NCBI GenBank assembly: GCA_046290435.1
Contig: JBKAGO010000044.1
Coordinates: forward strand, 1-64,000
From: CAVQUE01 sp046290435
GTDB taxonomy: Bacteria > Actinomycetota > Acidimicrobiia > Acidimicrobiales > UBA8592
Direction of reading: 5' to 3'
Length of the DNA: 64,000 nt
Of this stretch, positions 8,094 through 16,912 are shown one piece after another (the first letter of the stretch is position 1; each line of letters opens with the position of its first letter). Position numbers and translations under genes: made by a program. The notes beneath the pieces are model-generated. The model was not told the origin of the DNA. It worked only from the letters and a program-made list of their open reading frames with translations, and did not search any database.

Positions 8094-9449
8094 TCACCAG
8101 TAGATCGCGATCACCTCAACATCGATCAAACGGTCCTCGCCTACAGCTTGCGCTGCGCCGCTGCGGATCGGCGGAGAGGGTGTCCTCGGTGCCAGAGCGG
8201 GGAACAGCGGGAGTCCGGCGGCGTCTCTCGCTCGTTGTCGAGCTTGGAGGTCCTCTTCGGGCGACGGGCCATCATCGAGGTCAAGCGTTGCGGTCGCGAG
8301 CTCCCGAACACTGTTGAACGCCGCTCGTTGCGACGTGGCGCTCGACTCACCGCCGTTGTTGATCAGGATGCGCTGGAACTGAGCGTCAGCGTCCTCCTTC
8401 CAGGAGGGGTCGCCATTCACCAGCCAGTCCTTGTAGGCGGTGAGAGCAACGTCGAGAGCACTTGGCTCAGACGGCTGGACTGCGCCTCCAGCCATCGGGT
8501 TGCCTGAGAATTCGATTGCATTGATCTGATCAACCAGGCCCGGCGCAACTTCGCTGAAAAGGTCTGCGAGCTTCACCGGCGTCCAGGAGTCATGGATGCC
8601 GTCGCGTGCCACACGACAGAGCATGGTGAACTGGGCTCCTGAGAAGAGCACCCGTCGGATGTCCTTCCAGTACCCAAGATGTTCCGTCACCCCGACGACC
8701 TTCAGTGCTCTAGTTTCAAGTCCCAGCCCGCTGATTGAATCCCTACGCACGATGCATTCGCTGCCATTAATCGTCACGACAACATGGTCGGTGGCCAGTG
8801 CCTTGATTGGTATGAGTCCCGCCAAGAACCGATCAAGAACCTTCATGATGGGCTGTGCATCCTGAAGAAATCCAAGTGCCCCTTGAGCTGTAAACATGCC
8901 CGGCCAGTCTTCAGCCATGCTAGTCCACTCACTCATCATTGAACCCAGCTTGAAGACTGGATCGACCGAAAGTTCGACTTGGATCTCTACGAGATCGCCT
9001 CGCCTGACATTCGATGCATTCCATGCGAGGCCGCTCGAGTCGGAGAGAAGATCTTGCGGGCTTTCGACTACTCTCCGATCTTTGTCGTTCTCGGCGAGCC
9101 GGAACTCCAGTGGGAGTTCTCTGAACTCCTTAAACAGGGTCTGCACTATCGCTTTACGTGACGACTGCACGTTGTTGCTGTTGCTGGTTTGATAGCGAGC
9201 CGATATCTCACTCCGTGCGACAAGGGCCTCTGCTGCAGCGGAACTCTTGAGTTCCGCCTCAGACGCCTCAGTCATGGCCTCCGAGATATTCTCAAGGATC
9301 GTGGACTTCTGTGAAACGAGCAGGCTGTGGAGGCTCACTGCGTCTAGATATACGAACTCTCGTAGTGGTTCGTCGCGCTGAATGGTCTGGGCGGCCGACT
9401 CAAGTCGTTTGCGATGCTTCCGTGAAGCCCGCCACGATCTAATTGACAT
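8094..9449 (-). CDS. DUF6414-like protein, partner of AAA+ ATPase
   Basis: A 451-residue protein whose N-terminal part (REFVYLDAVSLHSLLVSQ, then SSRKAIVQTLFKEFRELP near 110) is typical of the DUF6414 family. Two half-domains follow, with segments such as RRGDLVEIQVELSV and VHFS-like beta strands. It has no transmembrane segment or catalytic motif I can name. Its start codon overlaps the end of the AAA+ gene by 11 bases, so the two are translationally coupled. The pair is the first cargo inside the left att of element B, a position that often holds phage-defence genes. Family function is not established; a stress- or invasion-sensing role with the ATPase is inference. Confidence 0.65.
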   Translation of the reverse strand: MSIRSWRASRKHRKRLESAAQTIQRDEPLREFVYLDAVSLHSLLVSQKSTILENISEAMTEASEAELKSSAAAEALVARSEISARYQTSNSNNVQSSRKAIVQTLFKEFRELPLEFRLAENDKDRRVVESPQDLLSDSSGLAWNASNVRRGDLVEIQVELSVDPVFKLGSMMSEWTSMAEDWPGMFTAQGALGFLQDAQPIMKVLDRFLAGLIPIKALATDHVVVTINGSECIVRRDSISGLGLETRALKVVGVTEHLGYWKDIRRVLFSGAQFTMLCRVARDGIHDSWTPVKLADLFSEVAPGLVDQINAIEFSGNPMAGGAVQPSEPSALDVALTAYKDWLVNGDPSWKEDADAQFQRILINNGGESSATSQRAAFNSVRELATATLDLDDGPSPEEDLQARQRARDAAGLPLFPALAPRTPSPPIRSGAAQAVGEDRLIDVEVIAIYW

Positions 9450-10719
9450 GCTGACTCCCCCTCTGTGAGTGCACTGGGCGTGAGCGAACTCGCTCGTACG
9501 CCTGCGCCAGATCCTCGTCAGCGATTGCGGGACGGTGATCGCTTGCGGCGATTAGCGCAGCCTCGGTCCAGATCGCGGTCAGCATTGCTCCGGACCAACC
9601 CTCTGTGGCCAGCGCTAGCTCTTCTAGGGGGAGCTGCCCGCTGGTCTGGAGCTGCTGTGCCCGCACCATCAGGATTGCGAATCGGTCTTCGATATTCGGT
9701 TGCCGAAATTCTATCTCCCAGTCGAATCGTCCGGGCCGCAGGAGAGCTTCGTCTATATCGTCGATTCGATTGGTAGCCGCGATTACTACGATATTGCTGC
9801 TTGTCTCGAACCCGTCAAGAAGCGTGAGCAGTTGAGCCACAACCCGCTTCGACTCTCCGTGAGAGTCGTGCGCTCGTCGGGCTGCGATACTATCGATCTC
9901 GTCAAAGAAGATGATTGCTCGTTCCTGTTTGGCGGCGTCCTCAAAGAGCCGCCTCAGTGTTTCCTCGCTGTCACCAACCCACTTGCTGACAATCGATGGT
10001 CCACTTACGAGGTAGAATCTTGCATTCGACACGTTTGCAATTATTCGGGCGAGGTGGGTCTTTCCCGTGCCGGGCGGGCCCGTGAAAATGACTCCCTTGA
10101 CGGGCTGCGCTCCGATTCGCTCCAGGTCTTCCTTGAGATCGAGCTGCGTCTCGATGAGCTCCTTTGCTCGTTCGATGACATCGCCGTATCCCCCGAACGA
10201 GTCGAAATCCAGCTCCGACGCCCCTGGCTTCACCAGATACTCCGACAGATCCTCGTCAACTCCCGCATCTCGAAAGCGGAGAGGTGTGCTGGCTATGACG
10301 TTGGTAATTCCATCGACATCGTTCAGCTCAACCGTGTTCCCCACATCAACGGAAACCAAGGGTGTACCTCTGACTACCTTGATCGTTGTGCCGATCTCGA
10401 CGACGAATCCATCGTCGATGCGCTTCCTGATAATCCCGACCATCGAGTCATCTGGCCAGACTGCGGTCGGTGCTGGGTGCCACCAGTCGTCGCCTACTAG
10501 TACGAGATCGCCACGGTCGAGATCCGCCGGAGTGCCCAAGCTAAAGCGAGCCGTATTCCCGTTCGCCAGACGACCGAAGAAGGCATTGCCATCGTCGATT
10601 ACCTCGAGCACCTTGATGAGGAGCCCATCAAAGCGCTCCTCGACTTCGCCTCCGCTCACGCTGGGGCTCCGCGATTCTGGTCGGCCCGGTGGACCGCGCC
10701 GGACTGGCAGGTTGCCCAC
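9439..10719 (-). CDS. AAA+ ATPase of the p97/proteasomal-ATPase type
   Basis: The 426-residue product has a beta-rich N-terminal region (about 20-150) resembling the OB-type domains of ARC/Mpa ATPases. One AAA+ module follows, with Walker A GPPGTGKTHLA, Walker B AIIFFDEIDSIAA, sensor-1 VVIAATNRID and the arginine-finger segment ALLRPGRFD, then a C-terminal helical lid. Such proteins are hexameric unfoldases or remodellers. The annotated start is GTG 10717-10719; GTG at 10657-10659 before GGEVEERFDG is an alternative. The gene overlaps the DUF6414-like gene. It is not next to proteasome genes, so a standard ARC/Mpa role is unlikely. Confidence 0.8.
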   Translation of the reverse strand: MGNLPVRRGPPGRPESRSPSVSGGEVEERFDGLLIKVLEVIDDGNAFFGRLANGNTARFSLGTPADLDRGDLVLVGDDWWHPAPTAVWPDDSMVGIIRKRIDDGFVVEIGTTIKVVRGTPLVSVDVGNTVELNDVDGITNVIASTPLRFRDAGVDEDLSEYLVKPGASELDFDSFGGYGDVIERAKELIETQLDLKEDLERIGAQPVKGVIFTGPPGTGKTHLARIIANVSNARFYLVSGPSIVSKWVGDSEETLRRLFEDAAKQERAIIFFDEIDSIAARRAHDSHGESKRVVAQLLTLLDGFETSSNIVVIAATNRIDDIDEALLRPGRFDWEIEFRQPNIEDRFAILMVRAQQLQTSGQLPLEELALATEGWSGAMLTAIWTEAALIAASDHRPAIADEDLAQAYERVRSRPVHSQRGSQHVN

Positions 10720-10877
10720 GGCCGTGCGTCATTGTCCAGCGGCTCGGTGTCCGGTCCGGTGAAGGCATGGCCTGCTCGCTCTGGCATGTCTGCGATTCTC
10801 CCACCGATTGCGACACATTCAAGGTCCTGGCGGGTGCTTCGTTCTTCGACCGCCCTTTGGATGGCACGCTGGAAGAG

Positions 10878-12053
10878 TCAGCGCTGCGACAGCCTCCGAG
10901 CAGAAGTCGTGTTCTCGCCTCCTGAGACAGCCAACGCGAACCGTCGGGCGAGTGCGTCGTCGAGTTGTTCGTCGATGGCGGGGAAGAGGTGGCCGTAGGT
11001 GCCGAGGGTGACGTTGATCGTCGAGTGGCCCATGCGCTCCATGATCGCCCGGGGGTGGGCTCCCTCGGCGATGAGGAACGCTGCGTAGGTGTGGCGCAGG
11101 TCGTGGAATCTGGTATCCCGTGGCAGGCCGGCTCGCATCACGGCCGGCTTGAAGTGGCGGGGGTACCAGTTCGAGTGTCGGAGCGGTCCGCCGTCGGGGC
11201 CCTCGAAGACAAGGTCGCTCTGCTTCTTGGTGGCCAGGTAGGGCACGAGCATCTCGACGATGGGTGGGGGTATGCCGACCGAGCGGCCTGAGTAGGTCTT
11301 GGTCGGGCCGATGTTGAACCTGCCGTGTGCCTCGTCAGCAGATTCGGACACCTCGACTCGCCGGCGTAGCAGGTTGATGCGGGAGACGCGGAGCGCACCG
11401 ATCTCGCCGGCTCGGAGCCCGGTGTAGGCGGCGAAGAGCACGAGGAGCGCGTAGTCGGGGTAGCCGCCCTCTCGATGGGAGGCACCGCGCTGCAGAGGCG
11501 GTGGGTCCTTGATCTCCTCGGCGAGAGCCCGGACCTGGTTCTCGTTGAGGAAGACCATCTCTGTCTTCGCCTTCCTTGGAGCCTTGATGTCCTCGACAGG
11601 GTTGGTCTTGACAATGCCGTTCCGGATGGCGAGCTTGAAGACGAGGCGCATCACGTCTCGGATGTTGCGGACCGTGCCAGCACCCTTGCCCTGATTCGTC
11701 AGGTTCGACAGGAACGCCAGGACCTCGGCGTGGTCGATCGAGGCCATTGGCCGGCTTCCGAACTCGGGGATCAGGTGGTTCCGGATGATCGAGTCGTAGC
11801 TCTCACGTGTCTTGGGCTTGAGGTGGGTGGTGGTCGCGCTCCAGCGCTCGGCCCACTCGCCGAAGGGCTGGCGCCCGAGCTGAGGGTCAACCCAGTCGTG
11901 CCGCACGAGGTCGGCCTCGACGGTGTTGGCGTAGCGCTGGGCGTCGGTCTTGCGCTTGAACGTCTTCGTGCGCTGGCGTCGATCGGGCCCGCGGTAGACG
12001 ACCTCGTACCGGATGTGACCGGCAGGAGTCGTGCGCTTGCGAATGCTGGCCAT
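10878..12053 (-). CDS. int: Tyrosine recombinase (integrase) of element B
   Basis: A 391-residue integrase with an arm-binding N-terminal segment, a SAM-like core-binding domain (about 60-150) and a catalytic domain. The catalytic residues are visible: Arg in TGLRAGEIGAL, HxxR in FHDLRHTYAAFL, His in MGHSTINVTLGTYGH and the nucleophile Tyr in the same motif. It should catalyse integration and excision at the tRNA-derived att. It lies 67 bases downstream of the excisionase gene on the same strand. Unusually, 3 kb of cargo separates it from the att site. It differs clearly from the element C and D integrases. Confidence 0.9.
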   Translation of the reverse strand: MASIRKRTTPAGHIRYEVVYRGPDRRQRTKTFKRKTDAQRYANTVEADLVRHDWVDPQLGRQPFGEWAERWSATTTHLKPKTRESYDSIIRNHLIPEFGSRPMASIDHAEVLAFLSNLTNQGKGAGTVRNIRDVMRLVFKLAIRNGIVKTNPVEDIKAPRKAKTEMVFLNENQVRALAEEIKDPPPLQRGASHREGGYPDYALLVLFAAYTGLRAGEIGALRVSRINLLRRRVEVSESADEAHGRFNIGPTKTYSGRSVGIPPPIVEMLVPYLATKKQSDLVFEGPDGGPLRHSNWYPRHFKPAVMRAGLPRDTRFHDLRHTYAAFLIAEGAHPRAIMERMGHSTINVTLGTYGHLFPAIDEQLDDALARRFALAVSGGENTTSARRLSQR

Positions 12054-12120
12054 CAGCGGCTCCTCACAATCAGTTCGTGATGCTGAAGGTACGACGGGGG
12101 TGTGACGCGAATCGGTGGCA

Positions 12121-12327
12121 TCAGTCGAAGTGCTTCTGGGGGACGGTGCGGGCGTCGATCCATGCGTCGACGTCGGCGCGGCGGAACATGACGTACTTGC
12201 CGACCTTGATGTATGAGATCCGGTTCTCCTCGACGAGGCGCCGGACGAAACGTTCGGATCGGCCGAGCAGGGCGGCGACGTCGCCGATGTCGATGAGTCC
12301 TTGGTTGAGGTCGTCGACGGTGCTCAT
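12121..12327 (-). CDS. xis: Excisionase-like helix-turn-helix protein
   Basis: A 68-residue protein with a MerR/excisionase-type winged helix (DIGDVAALLGRSERFVRRLV, then YIKVGKYVMFRRADVDAWI), the common layout of directionality factors in actinobacterial integrative elements. The ATG (12325-12327) overlaps the stop codon of the cell wall hydrolase gene by 4 bases (ATGA), and the integrase gene follows downstream. Xis would bend DNA near the att arms and favour excision. The family and the context both support the call. Confidence 0.8.
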   Translation of the reverse strand: MSTVDDLNQGLIDIGDVAALLGRSERFVRRLVEENRISYIKVGKYVMFRRADVDAWIDARTVPQKHFD

Positions 12328-13532
12328 GGTGTGGTCCTTTCGCGGGTTGGTGGTTCGGGTCGGGTGGCGGCGTCGAGCCATGCCGGCCAGTTGGTCGAGG
12401 GGCCGGGGTAGTAGCAGCCGGTGGTGGGTGCCGCGGTTGGGGGGATGGGGGTGCCGCGGATGATGGCGAGGAGGAGTGGTTGGGGGCAGACGGCTCGGCC
12501 GTAGGCGGTGATGGCGAGGTGGAGGTGGGGGCCGGTGGTGTTGCCGGCGCCGGGGGTGCCGGGTTGGCCGCCGCTGAGGCCGATGGTTTGTCCGGCGGTG
12601 ACGTTGTCGTCGGCGGTGACGGCGACGGTGGTGAGGTGGCAGTAGGTGTAGGTGGCTTGGTCGGTGCCGGCGATGATGACGGTGTTGCCGCATCGGCCGC
12701 CGCTGGCGGGGTAGATGCCGGCGTTGCCGATAGCGACGGTGATCGTGCCGTCGACCATGGCGAACAGAGGGGTGCCGACGGGTAGGGCGAAGTCGGCGGC
12801 GGGGTAGGTGTGGTGGGGGGCGATGGCGATGGCTTCGGTGGCGTAGGCAGGGGGTGCGGGGTAGGCGTAGCCGGCGACGACGGGGCCGATGGCGGCGAGC
12901 GGGCCCGTGTAGCGGGCGGCCCATTCGAGGACGAGGTCGACGTAGTCGCTCGAGCGGTTGTAGGCGAAGATCGCGGCTTCGATGTCGTGGAGGCGTCCGT
13001 GGGGGCAGAGGTGCGCGACGGCGGCGGGGACGGCGTCATGCACGTTGTTGGGGTCACGGTCGCCGTCGCGGTTGCCGTCTTGGCCGAAGATCGCCCAGGA
13101 GGTGGGGATGAACTGGAACGGTCCGACGGCTCGGTCCCAGACGGTGTCGGCGTCGTAGCGGCCGTCGTCGGTGTCGGGGGTGCGGGCGGTGCCGTTGGTG
13201 CCGTCGAGCGCGATGCCGATGATGGGGGGCGTGATGGTTCCGTCAGGACCGAGCGTGGCGCCGCCGAAGCGTCCGTGGTCGGATTCGACCTTGCCGATCG
13301 CGGCGACGATCTGCCACGGGAGCCCGGCGCAGCGGGCGGCGTGGCGGATGTAGAGGTCGAGCAGCAGCGGCGGGATGTCGCTAACTGCGTCGTCGGAAGG
13401 ATCGAACTGGGCCTGTCCCGGGGCCGGGGTGGTGGCAGCGTTCGCGGTGGCGAGTGAGACCAGGGCGAGCAGGGCGACGAGGGGGCTCGCAATGATGCTG
13501 ACGCCGGCGGCGAGGAGCTTGGCGGCCATCAT
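12324..13532 (-). CDS. Secreted lytic transglycosylase fused to M23 peptidase
   Basis: A 402-residue exported protein. A signal/anchor segment (LLAAGVSIIASPLVALLALVSLA) is followed by a transglycosylase domain (catalytic Glu in IGKVESDHGRFGG, plus AVGPFQFIPTSW and IFAYNRSSDYVDLVL). A C-terminal M23 domain has TYCHL and HLHLAITAYG, the HxH zinc motif. Proteins of this type open peptidoglycan for conjugation machinery. Here the gene heads a hydrolase-xis-int operon, although no T4SS, relaxase or FtsK/TraB-like translocase gene is in element B. It may be a leftover of a larger conjugative element or may act with a helper. Confidence 0.85.
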   Translation of the reverse strand: MMAAKLLAAGVSIIASPLVALLALVSLATANAATTPAPGQAQFDPSDDAVSDIPPLLLDLYIRHAARCAGLPWQIVAAIGKVESDHGRFGGATLGPDGTITPPIIGIALDGTNGTARTPDTDDGRYDADTVWDRAVGPFQFIPTSWAIFGQDGNRDGDRDPNNVHDAVPAAVAHLCPHGRLHDIEAAIFAYNRSSDYVDLVLEWAARYTGPLAAIGPVVAGYAYPAPPAYATEAIAIAPHHTYPAADFALPVGTPLFAMVDGTITVAIGNAGIYPASGGRCGNTVIIAGTDQATYTYCHLTTVAVTADDNVTAGQTIGLSGGQPGTPGAGNTTGPHLHLAITAYGRAVCPQPLLLAIIRGTPIPPTAAPTTGCYYPGPSTNWPAWLDAATRPEPPTRERTTP

Positions 13533-13754
13533 CTCGATCTCGCAGGGGGCTTCCCGGCGCCGGCATCGTGCGGGGTGTGATCTGACCTGCCAGCCCGTGA
13601 GCCGTTGGTCAACGACGTGGCATCCATGGCCAATCTGTGGCCGCTGCTGCTGTGCGATTGGGACAAGACGTCAGTACGGCTGGCCCGACGAGCATGGAAT
13701 CCTCGTGCGACGGGCCGCGCCGATGCGCCCTGAGAAGGTGGTAGTTCTGATCGT

Positions 13755-14468
13755 GTGAAAGATCGACTGCGAATCGCCACCTGGAACCTCGAGTGGGCGA
13801 CGCCTGGGAGCGACCGCCACACACGCGCGATCGAGCATCTGGCACAGTTCGATGCGGACATCGTCGTCACGACCGAGGACTCGCTGCACGACTGGTCCGA
13901 GTATCCGCATCGGATCGATGGGGGACCGGACTGGGGCTACCCGATCCGAGGTGCACGCCGAAAAGTCATCGCATGGTCACGAACCCCGTGGGAGGGCGTC
14001 ACGGAACTCGCTGAGCGTGCGACTCACGGCCGATTCGTCCAGGGGACGACGAACGTGCGTGGCAGGAAGGTCCAAGTGCTCGCGGTTTGCATCCCGTGGC
14101 GAAACGCGCACGTGAAGGGTGGTCGGACTGGCCGGGAGCCCTGGGGGGAGCATGTCGAGTTCTGCGAGGCTCTCGGACCGGCGGTGGCAGAGGCAGGGGG
14201 CGGGCCGGTGATCGTCGCTGGAGACTTCAACCAGCGGATCCCGAGGGTGAATCAGCCTCGTGCGGTGGCCGACGCGCTGGGTGCGGCGCTCGTGCCGTTG
14301 CGGGTCGCCACGGCGGATGAGCATGCAGTTGGCCGGCTCATCGATCACGTCGCTGTGAGCGCTGATTTCGCCGTGGTGGACGTCGAGGCGTGGACCAACG
14401 TCGTCGATGGAAGGCGCATCAGCGATCACAGCGGTGTGGTGGTCACGGTTGACCTGGCGCTCGCCTGA
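13755..14468 (+). CDS. Endonuclease/exonuclease/phosphatase-fold protein
   Basis: The 237-residue product has the EEP-superfamily motifs: RIATWNLEWA at the start, Glu in VTTEDSLHDW, VIVAGDFNQRIP (catalytic Asp and Asn) and the final RRISDHSGVVV (Asp-His pair). The fold hydrolyses phosphodiester bonds in DNA, RNA, lipids or inositol phosphates; the target here is unknown. It starts at GTG 13755 and stands alone, divergent from the hydrolase-xis-int operon. A nucleic-acid role in the element is plausible but not shown. Confidence 0.8.
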   Translation: MKDRLRIATWNLEWATPGSDRHTRAIEHLAQFDADIVVTTEDSLHDWSEYPHRIDGGPDWGYPIRGARRKVIAWSRTPWEGVTELAERATHGRFVQGTTNVRGRKVQVLAVCIPWRNAHVKGGRTGREPWGEHVEFCEALGPAVAEAGGGPVIVAGDFNQRIPRVNQPRAVADALGAALVPLRVATADEHAVGRLIDHVAVSADFAVVDVEAWTNVVDGRRISDHSGVVVTVDLALA

Positions 14469-14988
14469 GTCGGCGGGCCAGGAGCGATGCGGACGGATGT
14501 AGTTCGGCGCGATCGCTCCGTGGCGCGCATCCGACTGATCTGAGGGGCTAAGCGCATGAGCACGTCCGGCAGTTCGCGATTGCCAACCCTCGGCAGCAAT
14601 GTGCCGTATCGACGGAGGTGACGAGGCTCACGGCCCAGAGCTGTCGCCAGCTCGGGAGTTCCTGGACCTCTCAGCCTGAATTCACCCGTCGGCGGTCCGG
14701 GTAGGTGGTGTTCGAGATCGGGCGGAGGTGCTTGGTGGGAGGTGGATGCGGCCACGTCGGATCCGACGTGGCCGAAATCGTGTCGGTTGTCGACACTGGT
14801 GTTCGTCTTGGCCGCGTCGGTACCGGCTGCTGGCTGTCAGCCCGAGGCTCCGGTAGCCAGGGGGTGGAGTTCAGTCACCCGGGCATCTTCGCCCTGGACT
14901 CCATCCAGGATCAGGCGTCCGTCGAGGCGGGTCAACTCCAGCAAACTCCTCCGTACCGCACTGAATAGTGACGACCGTGACTCGGCCC
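14469..14988. other. Intergenic stretch, possible decayed lipoprotein
   Basis: There is no convincing gene in this 520-base stretch. In one frame a short hydrophobic run ending in a lipobox (LVFVLAASVPAAGC, about 14780-14820) is followed after a possible frameshift by a protein-like segment in the next frame (GVEFSHPGIFALD). It may be a broken lipoprotein gene or chance. Confidence 0.2.
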
Positions 14989-15429
14989 TCAGTTACGAGC
15001 AACGAGCTCCCGCAGATCACCCACCAGACGTTCGAGCTCGGCCTTTGAGTAGCTGACGATGATCCCAGGCCCGGGCCGACACTCTAGCGCGAGTACTCGG
15101 ACGACGAGCTTGTCTGTTGCAATCTCACATACTTTTCGTCGTGGCCCGATGCGACCCTTGCATTCCGGTACCTCAACCCGCACGACTTGCGCGGTTTCGA
15201 TATCAACTCGCCGAATGTTCCTCACAACCAAACATCCACCGATGCCCTGAATTGATGGCCGAAGCACTCGAATTGAGACACCTATCTGATACACGGCGAG
15301 CAGAAAAAAGAAAAGAAACCCCGTTGCAATACCAAGGACGATACCCCATGCCGCGCCACACGCAGCGAAAACGCCCAAGGCTTGCGCTCTCCTTGGGAGC
15401 CGAACTGTCCAACGCTCAGACACCGCCAC
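14989..15429 (-). CDS. Membrane protein, immunity-like gene of RHS array
   Basis: A 146-residue protein with a central hydrophobic region (about 17-50, ending LGIATGFLFFFLLAVY) that makes one or two membrane helices. A beta-rich cytoplasmic part (from about 55) resembles bacterial PH-like domains. It follows the gene at 15478 on the same strand and is downstream of displaced RHS modules. Contact-dependent toxin loci often keep a run of orphan immunity genes in this position, so an immunity role is inferred. No specific family is recognised. Confidence 0.5.
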   Translation of the reverse strand: MAVSERWTVRLPRRAQALGVFAACGAAWGIVLGIATGFLFFFLLAVYQIGVSIRVLRPSIQGIGGCLVVRNIRRVDIETAQVVRVEVPECKGRIGPRRKVCEIATDKLVVRVLALECRPGPGIIVSYSKAELERLVGDLRELVARN

Positions 15430-15477
15430 ATCCTAACAGGTGGAAGCGACGCCCTCCGCTCCGCTGGTTAGGACCAA

Positions 15478-15948
15478 TCAGGGCTGGCAGCCCCGGTACC
15501 AGCGAGACAAATCGCTCTGGAGAGTGGTCAGGTCGCCCTTGACCATCTGCGAGCGAGAAATCAACAAGTAGATCGACCGCTCATGGTTGTCTTGAATGCT
15601 GAGGTAAGCCCAATGTCTGCTGATCAGGACGACGTTCATCTCAAGGCCACTTCGGTTAGTGAATGATCGCTGTGTTCGGAATCCGCGAACCCTGAGAATG
15701 CCGTTGTCTGTAGTCATCACCGGTTTGCCCGTATTTCGGAGGGCGTCAATGGTCATCATTGGCCCAATTGCAACGTAAGCCCACGCAATCCAGACCAATT
15801 TTTGCTCGAGTCCCTGGGCTACCCCACCCCTCCAGCCCCCTAGGGCGAAGAGTAATGCGAAAGCCGTGATGAGCAGGAAGACCACCGACGTCCTAAGGGC
15901 CCAGAAGGCGTTGCGCCGGATCCAGACTTCTTCCGTCCCCGCTAACAA
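15478..15948 (-). CDS. Membrane protein, immunity-like, coupled to RHS fragment
   Basis: A 156-residue protein with two predicted membrane helices (about 18-40 and 50-72) and a soluble, beta-rich C-terminal half resembling a PH-like fold, as in its downstream neighbour. It starts at TTG (15946-15948), overlapping the end of the RHS fragment by 7 bases. The same tip-end/next-start coupling is seen at two other places in the array (16911/16913 and 18569/18570). This supports an immunity function for the RHS tip that used to precede it. Function is inferred from position. Confidence 0.5.
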   Translation of the reverse strand: MLAGTEEVWIRRNAFWALRTSVVFLLITAFALLFALGGWRGGVAQGLEQKLVWIAWAYVAIGPMMTIDALRNTGKPVMTTDNGILRVRGFRTQRSFTNRSGLEMNVVLISRHWAYLSIQDNHERSIYLLISRSQMVKGDLTTLQSDLSRWYRGCQP

Positions 15949-16499
15949 AAGAGGCCCCCGAGCATCTCCTCGTCCCGAAACGCGTCATACGGATACTGCG
16001 TCGTAACCCCACCCTGGGACAACGACGTCATCTGACTGAACACGTCATAGCCCATCGCCTGGGTGCCCTGACCCACGATCGACCGCGACGTCATGTTCCC
16101 CGCCGCGTCATACCCGAAGCCGTGCGTCCCGACCCCGACACCCGACACCGTGATCGACGACACCGCATGCGGACCCGCATTCCCGGCCCCATAGTTGTAG
16201 GTCGACGTCGAAGTACCGCCCCACAACGACTGCCGCGACACGATGTTGCCCTGCGGGTTGTAGCCATAGGTGTGCCGATAGGTCGTACCCGGCGCAGCAA
16301 CGTTGGTGCCATCGGAATCCGACGCCGACGTGTTCGCACACGTCGACGGCGCCATATGCGTCCACGCACCCACCAACCGGTTCTGCGCATCGTAGGTAAA
16401 ACACTGATTCTGACCACCGAACACCCACGGGTTCCGCCAATCCAACGTCCTGGTCACGTTCCCCGCGGCATCGTAGAACAACTGCATGTCAGCCAGATC
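15942..16499 (-). pseudogene. RHS/YD-repeat fragment without toxin tip
   Basis: About 180 codons of YD-repeat sequence (QLFYDAAGNVTRTLDW, FTYDAQNRLVGAWTH, FGYDAAGNMTSRS, and MGYDVFSQMTSLS) form part of the shell of an RHS polymorphic toxin. The 5' end at about 16499 is a junction with unrelated sequence. The 3' end breaks exactly at the YDAF repeat, where one extra T shifts the frame and leads to an early stop. The next module (from 18143) picks up at the equivalent DAFG position, so the two look like halves separated by recombination. Confidence 0.75.
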
Positions 16500-16638
16500 G
16501 TCCAAGGTCGACCTACCCCGGTGAGCCTGTCGCCGATGTCGGCGGGGCCAGAGGCCACATTGTTGGCGGGGTCTGTACGCCGAGTTGGTCATGCGGTTCC
16601 ATGGATGGAAACACGCAGATCTCAGGCCACGCGCGATT

Positions 16639-16911
16639 TCACCGTGACAAGGCGTAGAGGCCGGCCATCACGAAGAGCAGAGCACCGGTTATCTGACCGG
16701 CTCGCTTCAGGATCACGCTGCCCAGAGGTTGCTCTTCCTCAGCGGGCCTCGTCGAATACCCAGCAAGGCAAGCACCAAGGGACGCAACAATTCCGCTGCC
16801 AAGTGCTTCATTCAAGCTGAGCCCCTCATTTCTCATTACCCATCCAGTAATCGCGGCGGATCCGAGGAGGAAGACAAAGAACATTTGGATTGCGTTCAAC
16901 TGTCGGGCCAT
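16639..16911 (-). CDS. Small membrane protein, probable immunity protein for RHS tip 1
   Basis: A 90-residue protein with two or three hydrophobic segments (IQMFFVFLLGSAAITGWV, a central glycine-rich helix and LLFVMAGLYAL at the C-terminus). The ATG (16909-16911) lies one base after the frameshift-corrected stop of RHS tip 1 (16913-16915), as expected for a toxin-immunity pair translated together. No family is recognised. A membrane-embedded immunity protein would suit a toxin acting on the membrane or periplasm, but the toxin type is unknown. Confidence 0.5.
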   Translation of the reverse strand: MARQLNAIQMFFVFLLGSAAITGWVMRNEGLSLNEALGSGIVASLGACLAGYSTRPAEEEQPLGSVILKRAGQITGALLFVMAGLYALSR

Positions 16912-16912
16912 G

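Noticed and set aside
9439..10719. Proteasomal ATPase (Mpa/ARC) of a Pup-proteasome system
   Set aside because: No proteasome, Pup or ligase genes are nearby, and the gene is coupled to a DUF6414-like partner on a mobile element.
12121..12924. A 267-codon frame ending in the excisionase
   Set aside because: The first 200 codons are an Arg/His/Pro-rich shadow of the cell wall hydrolase gene; only the part from ATG 12327 is protein-like.
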